64,000 nt of DNA from Levilactobacillus tujiorum (GCF_012641185.1 NZ_JAAXLK010000011.1:23914-87913); one strand, 5' to 3'. Shown: positions 8,184-17,352, numbered from the stretch's first letter. Notes: generated by a model from the sequence alone, not told the origin. Program-made: numbers and translations.

Positions 8184-8475
8184 AAATAAGCAGCTTCTGT
8201 TCGGCTATGCCGGACAGGAGTTGTTTATTTTTCTAAGCGGAAGAAGCTGCCTTACCGAACACGTTTCGGAAGCTGCCAGATACACAATATCTTGGCGAGA
8301 AACCACCTATGAACTGAGATAAATCAACCACCAACGACCAGTTGGTTAGCTTGCTAAGCGCAGAAATCTGCCTGGCCGAACACGTTTCAGAGGCTGCCAG
8401 ACACACAACATCTTGGCGAGAGACCACCTACGAACTGAGACAAGCCAACCACCAACAACTCACCACTCCAACATT
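8184..8475. repeat. Hairpin followed by a 121-bp tandem repeat
   Basis: A long imperfect hairpin (8184-8230, core CTGTTCGGC/GCCGGACAG) is followed by two tandem copies, 8234-8354 and 8355-8475, offset by exactly 121 nt. Both contain CCGAACACGTTTC, GGCTGCCAGA-like and CTTGGCGAGA sequences with scattered substitutions. The unit differs from the other repeat family in this window. No convincing ORF crosses it; the ORFs present arise from the repeats themselves. Confidence 0.7.
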
Positions 8476-8598
8476 TCCCCATCACAAAATTTCCCTAATT
8501 CCCTTTATCCCCCACCTGAAGAAAACGATTACACCCAACATTTCCACCCCGAATTGTGAGAAAACTCCTCATAATTACAGAGAAATTGCCATCGTAAA

Positions 8599-8627
8599 TT
8601 TACACTCGGTACAAACTAGCTTATAAT
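8599..8627 (+). promoter_or_regulatory. Promoter of the 5'-nucleotidase gene
   Basis: TTTACA (8599-8604), a 17-nt spacer and TATAAT (8622-8627) form a near-consensus promoter about 65 nt upstream of the initiation codon's ribosome site. Confidence 0.7.
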
Positions 8628-8699
8628 TTCTTTAACACGTTATAGATTTGGCGGCTGCGCGCTAATAATCTGTTAGACGTTATTGGAGGGTGAGATCTA

Positions 8700-10274
8700 A
8701 TGAAGCTGACAATTTTATCGACAAGCGATACCCACGGGTACGTCTTTCCCACGAACTACGTGAAGAAGGGCAGTCATCTGGGGTTCGGACTTGCACGGGC
8801 CGCCACGGTCATCGCGCAAGAACAAGCCGCTGCTAAAGCACAAGGTCCAGTCGTGACCATTGAAAACGGAGACTTTCTGGAAGGATCACCGCTCGCATAC
8901 TACGTGGCGCGAGTAAAACCCGATCGTGATCCCCAGCCGTTAATGTCCATTTATAATCAAATCGACTACGACTGCGGCATATTAGGCAATCACGAATTCA
9001 ACTATGGCCAGGATTACTTACAGGCCGCCATTCGTGACGCCAAACGAACCATCCTGTGTGCGAACATTTTAGATGAGAATGGGGAACCGGAATACGGCCA
9101 ACCTTACCGGATTCTCGAAAAGAATGGCATCAAAATTGGCGTGCTGGGCCTCACCACCCAAGCCGTTTATAAATGGGAAAAAGCCACCAACATCAGTGGC
9201 CTCCAATTCGAATCAGCCTACATAGCCGCAAAGAAATACGTGCCCATCATCCGTGAGCAAGCTGACATTGTCGTTGTCTGCTATCACGGGGGCTTTGAGC
9301 GCGATCTAACGACGGGAAAGCCTAACGACATCCACGTCGGTGAAAACGAAGCCTACCACATTTTAGAGGCCATTCCCGGCATCGACGCGTTAGTCACCGG
9401 TCATCAACACCGCCAGCTCGCGACCGATGTCTTTGATATTCCGACCACGCAACCCGGATTTCGGGGGCAAGCCATCGGTAAGATCACGCTTGACCTGGAC
9501 CGTGACGCTAACGGCAAAGTTATCGTCGTCAATCACGATTCCGAACTCGTCTCCGCAGCCGAAGCACCTTTGGATAAAGCCGTGCTGGCCGCTGCTCACG
9601 ACTTAAACAATGAAGTGGGCCACTGGTTAGATCAACCATTGGGTCATATCAAGGGTGATATGACATTCACCGATCCCTTTGCCGCGCGGATCGACGAGAC
9701 CCCGTACATCGAATTCATTCAAAAGGTTCAGATGGCGACCATGGGGGCCGATATTTCTGCGACGGCCCTCTTTAACGATGAGGCGCGCGGCTTTGAAAAT
9801 CCGATAACCATGCGGAACATCATGACCAACTACGTCTATCCCAACGGTCTGTCACTTTTAAATATTACCGGAGCTGACCTGAAGGGCGCCCTCGAAGTGA
9901 CTGCCCGTTACTTCAGCTCGCAAGATGGCAAAATCATCGTGAATCCGGCCTTTATTCATCCTAAACGGCGCCAGTACAACTATGACATGTATGAGGGCGT
10001 TAACTACCGGATCAACGTTGCTAAGCCCATGGGTCATCGGATCGAGAATCTGACGTACCACGGCCACCCCATTGCGGATGACCAACACCTGCGGATTGCC
10101 CTGAATCAGTACCGGGCAGTTGGTGGCGGTCACTATCCGATGTACAGCGCTGATAAGATCCGCGCCGAAAGCCAAGGGGCGATGAGTGAAATCATTGCCG
10201 ACTACCTCCAAGAACACCCTACGATCGATGCCACTGCGAATAAAAACTTTACCGTGGTTTACGATCCCGAATAA
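8700..10274 (+). CDS. Bifunctional metallophosphatase / 5'-nucleotidase family protein
   Basis: A 524-residue UshA/YfkN-type enzyme. The N-terminal calcineurin-like domain shows the metal ligands in order: D10-x-H12 (STSDTHG), GD58F, GNH98E, YHGGFE and GHQH. The C-terminal 5'-nucleotidase domain (about 320-500) has LLNITGADLKGALEVTARYF and the substrate-stacking region YDMYEGVNYRI. It hydrolyses nucleotides such as 5'-AMP or UDP-sugars. No signal peptide or LPXTG anchor is visible, so unlike UshA it should be cytoplasmic. The ATG follows GGAGGGTG. It has its own promoter and terminator, so it is a single-gene unit. Confidence 0.85.
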   Translation: MKLTILSTSDTHGYVFPTNYVKKGSHLGFGLARAATVIAQEQAAAKAQGPVVTIENGDFLEGSPLAYYVARVKPDRDPQPLMSIYNQIDYDCGILGNHEFNYGQDYLQAAIRDAKRTILCANILDENGEPEYGQPYRILEKNGIKIGVLGLTTQAVYKWEKATNISGLQFESAYIAAKKYVPIIREQADIVVVCYHGGFERDLTTGKPNDIHVGENEAYHILEAIPGIDALVTGHQHRQLATDVFDIPTTQPGFRGQAIGKITLDLDRDANGKVIVVNHDSELVSAAEAPLDKAVLAAAHDLNNEVGHWLDQPLGHIKGDMTFTDPFAARIDETPYIEFIQKVQMATMGADISATALFNDEARGFENPITMRNIMTNYVYPNGLSLLNITGADLKGALEVTARYFSSQDGKIIVNPAFIHPKRRQYNYDMYEGVNYRINVAKPMGHRIENLTYHGHPIADDQHLRIALNQYRAVGGGHYPMYSADKIRAESQGAMSEIIADYLQEHPTIDATANKNFTVVYDPE

Positions 10275-10286
10275 TTTTTTGCGTTC

Positions 10287-10346
10287 AACGACCGACAGCT
10301 TTAGTACCTCTCCTTCATGAGAGATATGAGCTGGCGGTCGTTTTTT
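10287..10346 (+). terminator. Terminator of the 5'-nucleotidase gene
   Basis: Arms AACGACCG-CAGCT and AGCTG-CGGTCGTT pair, with an inner CTCTC/GAGAG hairpin, and six T residues follow. Confidence 0.8.
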
Positions 10347-10370
10347 CGCCCTTCCAATTAATTTTAAACA

Positions 10371-10419
10371 CAAAAAACGGTTGACTGTGTACCTCCCATG
10401 AGGACCCAATCAACCGTTT
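10371..10419 (-). terminator. Terminator of the RNase Y-like gene
   Basis: On the minus strand AAACGGTTGA and TCAACCGTTT form a 10-bp stem around a 25-nt loop, followed by a run of T residues. Confidence 0.75.
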
Positions 10420-10430
10420 GCGCCGAGTGA

Positions 10431-12035
10431 CTAAGCATTCGCCGCCTTTTTCTTCTTGTGTTTCTTCTTTTTCTTTTCATCGCCAACATATTCCACGGCC
10501 GTTGACTTACGAATCGTGGTGACCTTGATCTTACCAGGATAAGTTAACTTGGCTTCAATCTGTTTAGCCACCTCTTGCGTTAAGTCAGCTGCGGCATGAT
10601 CATCCAGCTCTTGTGGCTTGACAATAATCCGCAGCTCGCGACCAGCTTGGATGGCATAGCTCTCCGCCACCCCACTCTGATCGTTGGCAATCTGTTCCAG
10701 CGCCCGTAATCGGTTAATGTAATCTTCAACCGATTCACTCCGGGCACCCGGCCGCGCACCGGAGATTGCATCGGCTGCCGCCACTAAGTCTGATAATGGC
10801 GACGTCTTCTCGACATCCCCATGGTGCGCCGCGATCGCGTTAATCACGACGTCGTCCTCGCCATATTTCTGGGCAAATTCCGTCCCAATCTCCACGTGGG
10901 TGCCTTCAACTTCATGGTCAATAGCTTTCCCTAAATCATGGAGGAGCCCTGCGCGCCGGGCTAAGCGGGTATTGTACCCTAACCGTGCCGCCATGGCGCC
11001 GGTCAATTGGGCCACTTCAATTGAGTGGAGCAAGACGTTTTGACCATAACTGGTCCGGAATTTAAGCCGGCCAATCAATTTCATCAAATCGGGATGCATC
11101 CAGCCCACGTGGAGCAGGCTTACCGTCTGTTCCCCCGTCTCCCACAGACTATGGTTGACGTCACGCTGGGCATTCTCTACCTGCGTTTCAATCTGCGTCG
11201 CCGAGATTCGTCGACTCGCGACGAGGTTAGTCAACGCTACGCGCGCGACTTCCCGGCGAATAGGATCATGCGTACTAATAAATAACGTGGTGTTATCGTC
11301 AGGAACAAACAATAAATCCGTCCCGGTCAATGTCTCCAGCAAACGAATGTGTTGACCATCACGGCCAATAATCTTGCTACGGATCTCGCCATTAGGCACC
11401 GTCACCGTGTGTTCCAAGTGTTCCTTAGGCAAATCTTGTGGACCACTCTCGGTTGCGGAAAGCACCACATCCCTGGCCCAACGTTCGGCGCTAGCTTCCG
11501 CATTGTCATTCAATGACTTCACTTCTACATCGCGATCACGCTTCAATGCCAGCTCGGTGTCTTGAACCACGGTGTCCTGGGCAGCCTTGGCGTCCATCCC
11601 TGCCTGTTCGGCCAGCGTCTGTTCACGCACGTCGCGTAAGTCGCCCGCCTGATCATGCAAGAGGTGGATAGCTTGCCGTTGATCCCGATTGGCTTGCGTG
11701 CGTTCATCCAACATCGCCGTTTGATCATCTAAACGGACCGCCATTTGACCCAACAATTTTTCTCGCTGCTGTCGGCGCTGTTCTCTTACTTGAATATCAT
11801 TCTGTTGTTCGGTCAGTTCGTCTTTGACGGACTGTTGATAAGCTAAAGTCGCTTGTCGACTCTTTTCGCGAAGCCGGTTCACCTTAGCTTTCGTCTGCTC
11901 GGTCGCCTGGGCAATAATTTCTCTAGCTTCGGCCTGCACCGCCAGTAACTCTGTCCGGTGTTGCCGCCGCCTGATGAGGTAGCCGAGCACCAGCCCGATC
12001 AACAACAGACCGATGATTAGTCCTGTTATTAACAA
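10431..12035 (-). CDS. RNase Y family endoribonuclease (TM, coiled coil, KH, HD)
   Basis: A 534-residue protein with an N-terminal membrane anchor (about 2-22), a long charged coiled coil (25-200), a KH domain with GRDGQHIR and DPIRREVAR, and an HD domain with LLHSIEVAQL, GLLHDLGKAID and AAHHGD. RNase Y starts mRNA decay at the inner membrane face. The start is TTG with AAGGAG nine nt upstream. Two things are unusual: an extra C-terminal tail of nearly pure lysine (KKKKKHKKKK), and a neighbourhood without recA or cinA, where lactobacilli usually keep rny. It may therefore be a second RNase Y. The coiled coil is Gln/Arg-rich. Confidence 0.8.
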   Translation of the reverse strand: MLITGLIIGLLLIGLVLGYLIRRRQHRTELLAVQAEAREIIAQATEQTKAKVNRLREKSRQATLAYQQSVKDELTEQQNDIQVREQRRQQREKLLGQMAVRLDDQTAMLDERTQANRDQRQAIHLLHDQAGDLRDVREQTLAEQAGMDAKAAQDTVVQDTELALKRDRDVEVKSLNDNAEASAERWARDVVLSATESGPQDLPKEHLEHTVTVPNGEIRSKIIGRDGQHIRLLETLTGTDLLFVPDDNTTLFISTHDPIRREVARVALTNLVASRRISATQIETQVENAQRDVNHSLWETGEQTVSLLHVGWMHPDLMKLIGRLKFRTSYGQNVLLHSIEVAQLTGAMAARLGYNTRLARRAGLLHDLGKAIDHEVEGTHVEIGTEFAQKYGEDDVVINAIAAHHGDVEKTSPLSDLVAAADAISGARPGARSESVEDYINRLRALEQIANDQSGVAESYAIQAGRELRIIVKPQELDDHAAADLTQEVAKQIEAKLTYPGKIKVTTIRKSTAVEYVGDEKKKKKHKKKKAANA

Positions 12036-12134
12036 TATGCTGTGCTCCTTAGTTTTCAGTCCCCCAATCGCTCAGGGGTGGGTTGGTCAGTTATCGTGTT
12101 AATTATACGCTATTTAGGCCCACAACCCAACCAT

Positions 12135-12827
12135 TCACTTGCGGGGTTTTTCTACCGCAGCCGGCACAAACAACCAACCCAGCAACAGGAGCTTGAACCC
12201 GCTGGCCACCCACAGCACATCGACGGCCGCTAGTCTAGCTAGGCCGACCCCGATCGCACAGCCGGTCAGGAAGACCACCAGCACGCTCACCAAGCGGAGT
12301 ACCCGTTGCGTGGCCTGCCGATCGTGATTGATCAACGCCTGATAACAGCTCGTCGCCAGCGTCTTGGTATTGCCCGTCATGATGCCATTGTTGATCGCCA
12401 CACCCCCGACTTGCCGAAAAATTGTCAGCTCATAGCCCGCAACAATCCCCAGAAAGAAGATTAACCACGGATCCAACAATTTCCCCTGAACACTGGCCAG
12501 AATAGTGTAAGCCAAGACATCAAATAACATCAGCCACCGCATTTGTCGCTGGCGGTTTCCCCGGCCGATCCGTTCACTAAGACCTTGGGCCACAAAGCAC
12601 CCTAAGAAATAACCGCCCCAAACAAACCCATTTGTCCAGGCAGATTGCCAGCCGGCCGTTACCAACTTGACCACCCCGACCACTAGATTACCAGTCTGGG
12701 CGCTCACGAAGACTTCCCCGTGCTCCAGAAAAGTATCGGCATCAATCGCCCCCATCAGTAGCGTTGCCCCCAGCGTAAGAATGGTATCCGTTAGGGGGCG
12801 AAATTGCCCTGTCGTCGCGGAAGTCAC
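12135..12827 (-). CDS. YoaK/DUF1275 family membrane protein
   Basis: A 230-residue multi-pass protein with about six membrane segments. It has the family's early motif GAIDADTF...VFVSAQTGNLV and the internal NGIMTGNTKTLA, typical of YoaK (DUF1275). The biochemical role of this family is not settled; transport has been proposed. The GTG start has AAGGAG ten nt upstream; an ATG directly after that site is in another frame. It lies between the hydrolase and RNase Y-like genes on the same strand, 100 nt from the latter, and may be co-transcribed with the hydrolase gene 25 nt upstream. Confidence 0.8.
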   Translation of the reverse strand: MTSATTGQFRPLTDTILTLGATLLMGAIDADTFLEHGEVFVSAQTGNLVVGVVKLVTAGWQSAWTNGFVWGGYFLGCFVAQGLSERIGRGNRQRQMRWLMLFDVLAYTILASVQGKLLDPWLIFFLGIVAGYELTIFRQVGGVAINNGIMTGNTKTLATSCYQALINHDRQATQRVLRLVSVLVVFLTGCAIGVGLARLAAVDVLWVASGFKLLLLGWLFVPAAVEKPRK

Positions 12828-12852
12828 GCGCTGTCATCTCCTTCTAGTATGA

Positions 12853-13797
12853 CTAATGAATATACTTTGCCAAGAACGCCTTGACCTTTTGCTCGTACAA
12901 CGTTGGATTGTGGGATAACGCGGCGGCATGCTTGGCCCCCGGCACCACGACTAACTGCTTAGGGCCGTTGTCGGCGCGATAGACCTGATAGACCATCCGT
13001 GTGGGCACAAAGGTATCGGCGCCACCGTGAATGAACAGCATCGGTTTGTGATTTTTCTTCACGGCAGCCAACGCGTTAGCATCCTTGAAATAAAAACCAG
13101 CCTTAACTTTAGCGACTGCACTGGTCAGTGGGACCAATGGCCAGTATGGCAAATTGTACATCTGCTTAGCTTGATACGTGATTTCTGATTCAGCGTCGGT
13201 ATAGCCACAATCTTCAATGTAGGCCTTTAGCTGACTCGGCGTCTTCAAGCCGCTGGTCATCATCGTCGTGGCACCCCCCATGGAGACCCCGAATAAGACC
13301 ACCTGGGACTGCTTTCCTTGCTTGGCGATGACCTGATCGACCCATTTCAAATAGTCCTTACTCTCATAATGACCGTAGCTAATCACTTTCCCTTGGCTCT
13401 GGCCCTGACCACGCGTATCGGGAATCAGCGTGTTATAACCCAATTGGTGAAAAAGCGCCGCATATCCCCCCATGGCTTCCTTGTTGGAGCCAAAGCCATG
13501 GACTAAGACGACTGTTTTCGTCGTCTTTTTCGCTGCCGGAATGTAGTCGGCTACCAGCTTCAAGTTGGCCCCGGCCGCTTGTTCCGTCCACCGTTGCTTG
13601 GACACGTCACGATACCACTTCTTCTGAGCATAGAGTGGATCACTCTTTTTCAGCGTTGTGTCTACCGCGACAAATTCTTTCTTGCCACTCGCCACCGTCA
13701 TATTGTAGAAGTACAGACTTGCCCCCAATAATCCGACCACAATGACTACAACCAGCACACCGAGGCTGATTAACCCCCATTTTTTACCTTTACTCAC
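12853..13797 (-). CDS. Membrane-anchored alpha/beta hydrolase
   Basis: A 314-residue serine hydrolase with an N-terminal signal anchor (about residues 8-30) and an extracellular catalytic domain. It has the oxyanion motif LVHGFGSN, nucleophile Ser172 in GVSMGG, Asp261 in HGGADTFVP and His290 in GAKHAA. Such cell-surface hydrolases of lactobacilli are probable esterases or lipases with unknown substrates. I chose GTG at 13797 because GGGAGG lies about 8 nt upstream; an in-frame ATG at 13830 would put 11 polar residues before the anchor and has no ribosome site. It lies upstream of, and probably with, the YoaK-like gene. Confidence 0.8.
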   Translation of the reverse strand: MSKGKKWGLISLGVLVVVIVVGLLGASLYFYNMTVASGKKEFVAVDTTLKKSDPLYAQKKWYRDVSKQRWTEQAAGANLKLVADYIPAAKKTTKTVVLVHGFGSNKEAMGGYAALFHQLGYNTLIPDTRGQGQSQGKVISYGHYESKDYLKWVDQVIAKQGKQSQVVLFGVSMGGATTMMTSGLKTPSQLKAYIEDCGYTDAESEITYQAKQMYNLPYWPLVPLTSAVAKVKAGFYFKDANALAAVKKNHKPMLFIHGGADTFVPTRMVYQVYRADNGPKQLVVVPGAKHAAALSHNPTLYEQKVKAFLAKYIH

Positions 13798-13902
13798 AAT
13801 TGTTGCCTCCCAATTCTCATTACCGGCCACCTAACTGGCGCCGCAATTCTCTCTTTCGTTAGTATACGGAGTTCTTTTCGCCAGCGCAATCAATACGAAA
13901 TT

Positions 13903-13911
13903 TGCTATAAT
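13903..13911 (+). promoter_or_regulatory. Extended -10 promoter of pepF
   Basis: TGCTATAAT (13903-13911) is an extended -10 with a consensus TATAAT; the -35 region is poor. The leader of about 85 nt can fold through GACTGA/TTCAGTC arms (from about 13924 and 13967). Confidence 0.6.
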
Positions 13912-14005
13912 GAGCACAAACTTGACTGAAACGCTCGTGCTCTATTTCTAAGGGACCCAGCGCTCATTCAGTCATCACCGATACTTTGCCTAGGAGGGCC
14001 TGCTT

Positions 14006-15814
14006 ATGAAATATTCTTTAAATTGGGATCTCGACTCACTTTTTAGCGGTGGTATTCACTCCGAGCAGCTAAAAACGAAATTGGCGACGACTAAAACGGC
14101 CATTGCCGCGCTCGATGATCTGCTTGATCGTTGGGATGCCGCCAGTGATGCGCCACATTATCAGCAATTCATTAAGCTCATCAATCAACTGCAAGCCATT
14201 GAAGCCGGTATCGGTCAAGCGGGTCTGTTCATCTCGGCGGTCGGTTCCGCTGATTTTAACAATCCCGACGTTGCCCCGATGGAAGCTCAGCTCCGCGACT
14301 TAGCGACCCAATCGGACAATGTGAGCGGTAAGTTAAAAAAAGTCTTAGTGCAAGTCCCTGACGCCAACTTCACCGCCATGCTGGAACAGCCGGCACTCAA
14401 GCCATTAGCCTTCAACCTGCAGGAAATGCGCGATGAGGGTAAGTCACTGTTGGATGACAAGACGGAAGCGCTAATCAGCCGTCTCAATCTTGATGGCAAG
14501 GCCGCCTGGAGCTCCCACTATGATTCGCTGGTGGCCACCGTGACCGTGCCCTTTCACGACGCAGACGGCAACCCCATCACCCTATCCGCTGGGCAAGCTG
14601 ACAATAACCTTTTGGGAAATGCCGATCCCCAGTATCGGGCCGAGCTGTTGCCCGCTTGGGAGCAGGCTTGGGCGGATAAGGAACAGCTCTTTGCGGACAC
14701 CCTCAACCACTTAGCGGGCTTTCGGCTGACCGAGTACGCCGCTCATGGAACGACGGATTTCTTGCGGCAACCCCTCAAGGATAACCGGCTGAGTGCCGCC
14801 ACGTTGGCGACCATCTGGCAAGTTGTGGACGACAATAAACAATTTTTACTCGACTATCTCGATCGTAAAGCAGCCCTGTTAGGCAAAAAGCACGCCGGTT
14901 GGCAAGACGTCGAAGCACCTCTGAACTTACCGGGGAGTCAACTCCACCATTTCACCTACGATGAGGCGGCGGCCTTCATCATCAAACATTACGGTGAGTT
15001 CTCACCCAAGATGGCTGCACTCGCTCAACACGCCTTCGACCATCACTGGATTGAAGCCGAGGATCGGGCAGGCAAGGCGCCCGGTGGCTGGATGGAAAAT
15101 GCGCCGGAGACCCACGAGTCTCGAATCTTCATGACGTTTACCGGATCACCTAACGACGTTTCCACCTTGGCTCATGAACTGGGTCACGCCTTCCACTCCA
15201 GTGTGATGGCCGATCTCCCCTATTTACGGCAAGACTACGCCATGAATGTGGCCGAGACCGCCTCGACATTGGGTGAGCTCATCGTTGCCGACGCTAACGT
15301 CCGCGCGGCTAAGACCGATGCTGAAAAGATCACCTTACTCAACGCGAAGATGGATAACCCACTCGCCATGTTCCTCAATATCCGCGCCCGTTATCTCTTT
15401 GAAAGCCGCTTCTACCAATTACGGCAGAAGAAGTTAGTGACCCCAGCGGAGCTCAACGAACTCATGCTTAACGCGCAAAAGGAAGCCTTTGGCCACGACC
15501 TCTCGACTTACTCTCCCCACTTCTGGGCCAGCAAGCTTCACTTCTACATCGACGACCTGTCCTTCTACAACTTCCCTTACGTGTTCGGCTATCTCTTTAG
15601 TCTGGGAATCTACGCCAAAGCCCAACAGACGGGGAACTTTGAAGACCAATACATCGCCCTCTTACGGGACACGGCCAACATGTCCACGGAAGACCTGGCC
15701 CGCAAGCACCTGGGCGTTGACCTGACTAAACCCGACTTCTGGTTAGCTGGCGTTAAATTAATCAAACGCGATGTCGCTGAATTCATGCGGCTAACCGATT
15801 CACTGGTGAAATAG
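14006..15814 (+). CDS. pepF: M3 family oligoendopeptidase F
   Basis: A 602-residue zinc peptidase that cuts short peptides in the cytoplasm, working downstream of oligopeptide uptake such as the Opp system at 24-30 kb. The zinc site is H390-E-L-G-H394 in TLAHELGHAFHSS, with the third ligand Glu417 in NVAETASTLGE, at the distance expected for M3. The PepF N-terminal helical domain fills residues 1-190, and the length is typical. AGGAGG precedes the ATG. The promoter has an extended -10, and no clear terminator follows before the XRE promoter. Confidence 0.92.
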   Translation: MKYSLNWDLDSLFSGGIHSEQLKTKLATTKTAIAALDDLLDRWDAASDAPHYQQFIKLINQLQAIEAGIGQAGLFISAVGSADFNNPDVAPMEAQLRDLATQSDNVSGKLKKVLVQVPDANFTAMLEQPALKPLAFNLQEMRDEGKSLLDDKTEALISRLNLDGKAAWSSHYDSLVATVTVPFHDADGNPITLSAGQADNNLLGNADPQYRAELLPAWEQAWADKEQLFADTLNHLAGFRLTEYAAHGTTDFLRQPLKDNRLSAATLATIWQVVDDNKQFLLDYLDRKAALLGKKHAGWQDVEAPLNLPGSQLHHFTYDEAAAFIIKHYGEFSPKMAALAQHAFDHHWIEAEDRAGKAPGGWMENAPETHESRIFMTFTGSPNDVSTLAHELGHAFHSSVMADLPYLRQDYAMNVAETASTLGELIVADANVRAAKTDAEKITLLNAKMDNPLAMFLNIRARYLFESRFYQLRQKKLVTPAELNELMLNAQKEAFGHDLSTYSPHFWASKLHFYIDDLSFYNFPYVFGYLFSLGIYAKAQQTGNFEDQYIALLRDTANMSTEDLARKHLGVDLTKPDFWLAGVKLIKRDVAEFMRLTDSLVK

Positions 15815-15842
15815 TCAACTTTCGGTTAAAAGCAACGCTAAG

Positions 15843-15851
15843 TGGTATACT
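15843..15851 (+). promoter_or_regulatory. Extended -10 promoter of the XRE gene
   Basis: TGGTATACT carries the TGn extension and a good -10, about 37 nt upstream of the XRE start codon. Confidence 0.5.
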
Positions 15852-15887
15852 AAGGGTAAAGACTATCGAAAGAAACGGGTGAGCTGC

Positions 15888-16310
15888 ATGTTTTCTGAAC
15901 GACTTCGGGCTTTACGGCGCGGTCAACATATCACATTGGAACAATTGGCAACGGCTTTGAATAAGCAACAGTCCGTGGGGCCAGACGATCATCCTAACAC
16001 CGCCTCACAGATTGGCAATTGGGAACGGGGCATCCGGACCCCTTCATTTATTGAAGTACGCAAGCTAGCAGAATATTTCGACGTCACCATGGATTACCTG
16101 ACGGGTAAGGCGGAACGCGATGAATATGATCTTGGTCGCCTGTTCCTATCTGGCAAGCAGCTAAGCTTTAACCGCGAACTATTGAGTGGTCAGGATCGCT
16201 ACGAAATTTACCAATTGATTGACGGCTACCTCCACGGTCGTGAAAACCGGGCTACCCCGCAGAACACCAATCAACAGGAAGAATTGGATCTTCACTTAGA
16301 CGATCACTAG
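15888..16310 (+). CDS. XRE family transcriptional regulator
   Basis: A 140-residue protein with an N-terminal lambda-repressor-like helix-turn-helix (about 1-70): RLRALRRGQHITLEQLA, then TASQIGNWERGIRTPSF and LAEYFDVTMDYLTG. The remaining part is polar and helical with no sensor domain that I recognise. The ATG at 15888 follows GGGTGAG; a GTG three codons upstream is an alternative. It has its own promoter and a terminator, so it is probably autoregulated and monocistronic. Its targets are unknown; the downstream methyltransferase-like gene starts just past the terminator and may depend on read-through. Confidence 0.8.
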   Translation: MFSERLRALRRGQHITLEQLATALNKQQSVGPDDHPNTASQIGNWERGIRTPSFIEVRKLAEYFDVTMDYLTGKAERDEYDLGRLFLSGKQLSFNRELLSGQDRYEIYQLIDGYLHGRENRATPQNTNQQEELDLHLDDH

Positions 16311-16318
16311 TAACTTGA

Positions 16319-16348
16319 AGTCGGCCGGCTGTTGTCGGTCGACTTTTT
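16319..16348 (+). terminator. Terminator after the XRE gene
   Basis: AGTCGGCCG and CGGTCGACT form a nine-pair stem with one G-T pair, followed by five T residues. Confidence 0.75.
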
Positions 16349-16385
16349 ACGCCCCACACATTTCAATCCAGAAAGGACCTTTCTC

Positions 16386-17237
16386 GTGAACCCTAAAAAA
16401 CTTCGCAAACTTAAGAAAAAGATTCGCCATCAACCCCTGACACAGCGCAAGACTGCCTACATCGCACGCATGACGGACTACTACCATCAGTTTACCAACA
16501 TCCCCGCTGCCAAGATTCTGATTAGCAACGTCCTCTTGGCCGATCGGATGCTGGCGGCCGGGGATCTTCCCCAACAGGTGCCCTTGCTCCAACTTCCCGA
16601 TGATATTCAGGATCAGATCTTTAAGAAGATTGGCGAGCAGCATCCCGCGGGCGACGCCACTGGCGATAAGCTCTGGAATGAATTAACCGCCGCGCTGCCG
16701 GATTTGGACCACGATTTACGGTCATTCCGGGACTATCTTGAAACCCACTACGGCATGTGGGCCTACACCTCGGCGCCATTCGTTGCGGACCTCGCCAAGT
16801 TCGTGGGCGACCGGGCCGTTCTAGAAGTGATGGCTGGCAACGGCTACATTTCTAAGGGGTTACGGGACGCTCACAAGACGGTCTACACCACGGATAATCA
16901 GGCATGGACCAGTGAGAACGAAACTGGCCGTCATCCGCTCATGACGATTGAACCGCTATCGGCGGTCGCGGCCTGGCAGAAATATCAAGACGAGGTGGGC
17001 GTGGTCGTCATGTCCTGGTCGCCGGATGGCCTACCGCTAGACTGGGAGTTGCTCCAAGCCATTCGCGCCTCTCAGCGTGAGGTCGACTTCGTGGTGATTG
17101 GCGAACCCCATGGCGCTACCGGTTCAGCGGACTTCTGGGACCATGCCGAGTTGTTGGAGAATAAGGCCACCCGTGAGTTGAACCGTCACTTCACCCAAAT
17201 CGACTTGGTTCAAGACCACGTCTACCTCGTGAAATAA
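16386..17237 (+). CDS. SAM-dependent methyltransferase-like protein
   Basis: A 283-residue protein. The N-terminal third is helical and basic. Residues from about 150 form a Rossmann-like domain with VLEVMAGNGYISKGL, a good motif I for S-adenosylmethionine binding, followed by VYTTDN, where an acidic residue would hold the ribose, and VVVMSWSPDGLP as a possible motif IV. Its substrate cannot be inferred. GTG at 16386 was chosen because AGAAAGGA lies 8 nt upstream; an open ATG at 16332 falls inside the preceding terminator. Similar proteins appear in other lactobacilli without known function. Confidence 0.6.
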   Translation: MNPKKLRKLKKKIRHQPLTQRKTAYIARMTDYYHQFTNIPAAKILISNVLLADRMLAAGDLPQQVPLLQLPDDIQDQIFKKIGEQHPAGDATGDKLWNELTAALPDLDHDLRSFRDYLETHYGMWAYTSAPFVADLAKFVGDRAVLEVMAGNGYISKGLRDAHKTVYTTDNQAWTSENETGRHPLMTIEPLSAVAAWQKYQDEVGVVVMSWSPDGLPLDWELLQAIRASQREVDFVVIGEPHGATGSADFWDHAELLENKATRELNRHFTQIDLVQDHVYLVK

Positions 17238-17255
17238 CTAGCTGAAAAGTTCTCT

Positions 17256-17290
17256 AAACCAGTCACCTGCGGCTGCCAGGGATTCCGCCT
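17256..17290. repeat. Structured intergenic repeat, short fragment D
   Basis: AAACCAGTCACCTGCGGCTG and the following CCAGGGATTCCGCC match the left end of the element at 34.1 kb. The copy stops after about 35 nt, so it is a remnant. Confidence 0.65.
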
Positions 17291-17323
17291 TTGATTACAA
17301 ATTAACAAACTGGCCATTTGCGG

Positions 17324-17352
17324 TTTACCCATTATTAACTATTTGATATTAT
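17324..17352 (+). promoter_or_regulatory. Promoter of the 34-residue protein gene
   Basis: TTTACC (17324-17329), 17 nt and TATTAT (17347-17352) stand 35 nt upstream of the small gene. Confidence 0.55.

Noticed and set aside
8184..8475. CRISPR array
   Set aside because: There are only two copies, the unit is 121 nt, and there are no 25-40 nt repeats with unique spacers or cas genes.
8233..8626. ORFs on both strands in the 121-bp repeat region
   Set aside because: They arise from the tandem units themselves and lack ribosome sites or family features.
9858..10409. 183-codon ORF opposite the 5'-nucleotidase gene
   Set aside because: It is a shadow of the real gene and runs through both terminators.
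13918..14005. T-box leader before pepF
   Set aside because: The leader folds and contains GGGACCC, but the T-box core (GGTGGNACCGCG) and an attenuator are absent.
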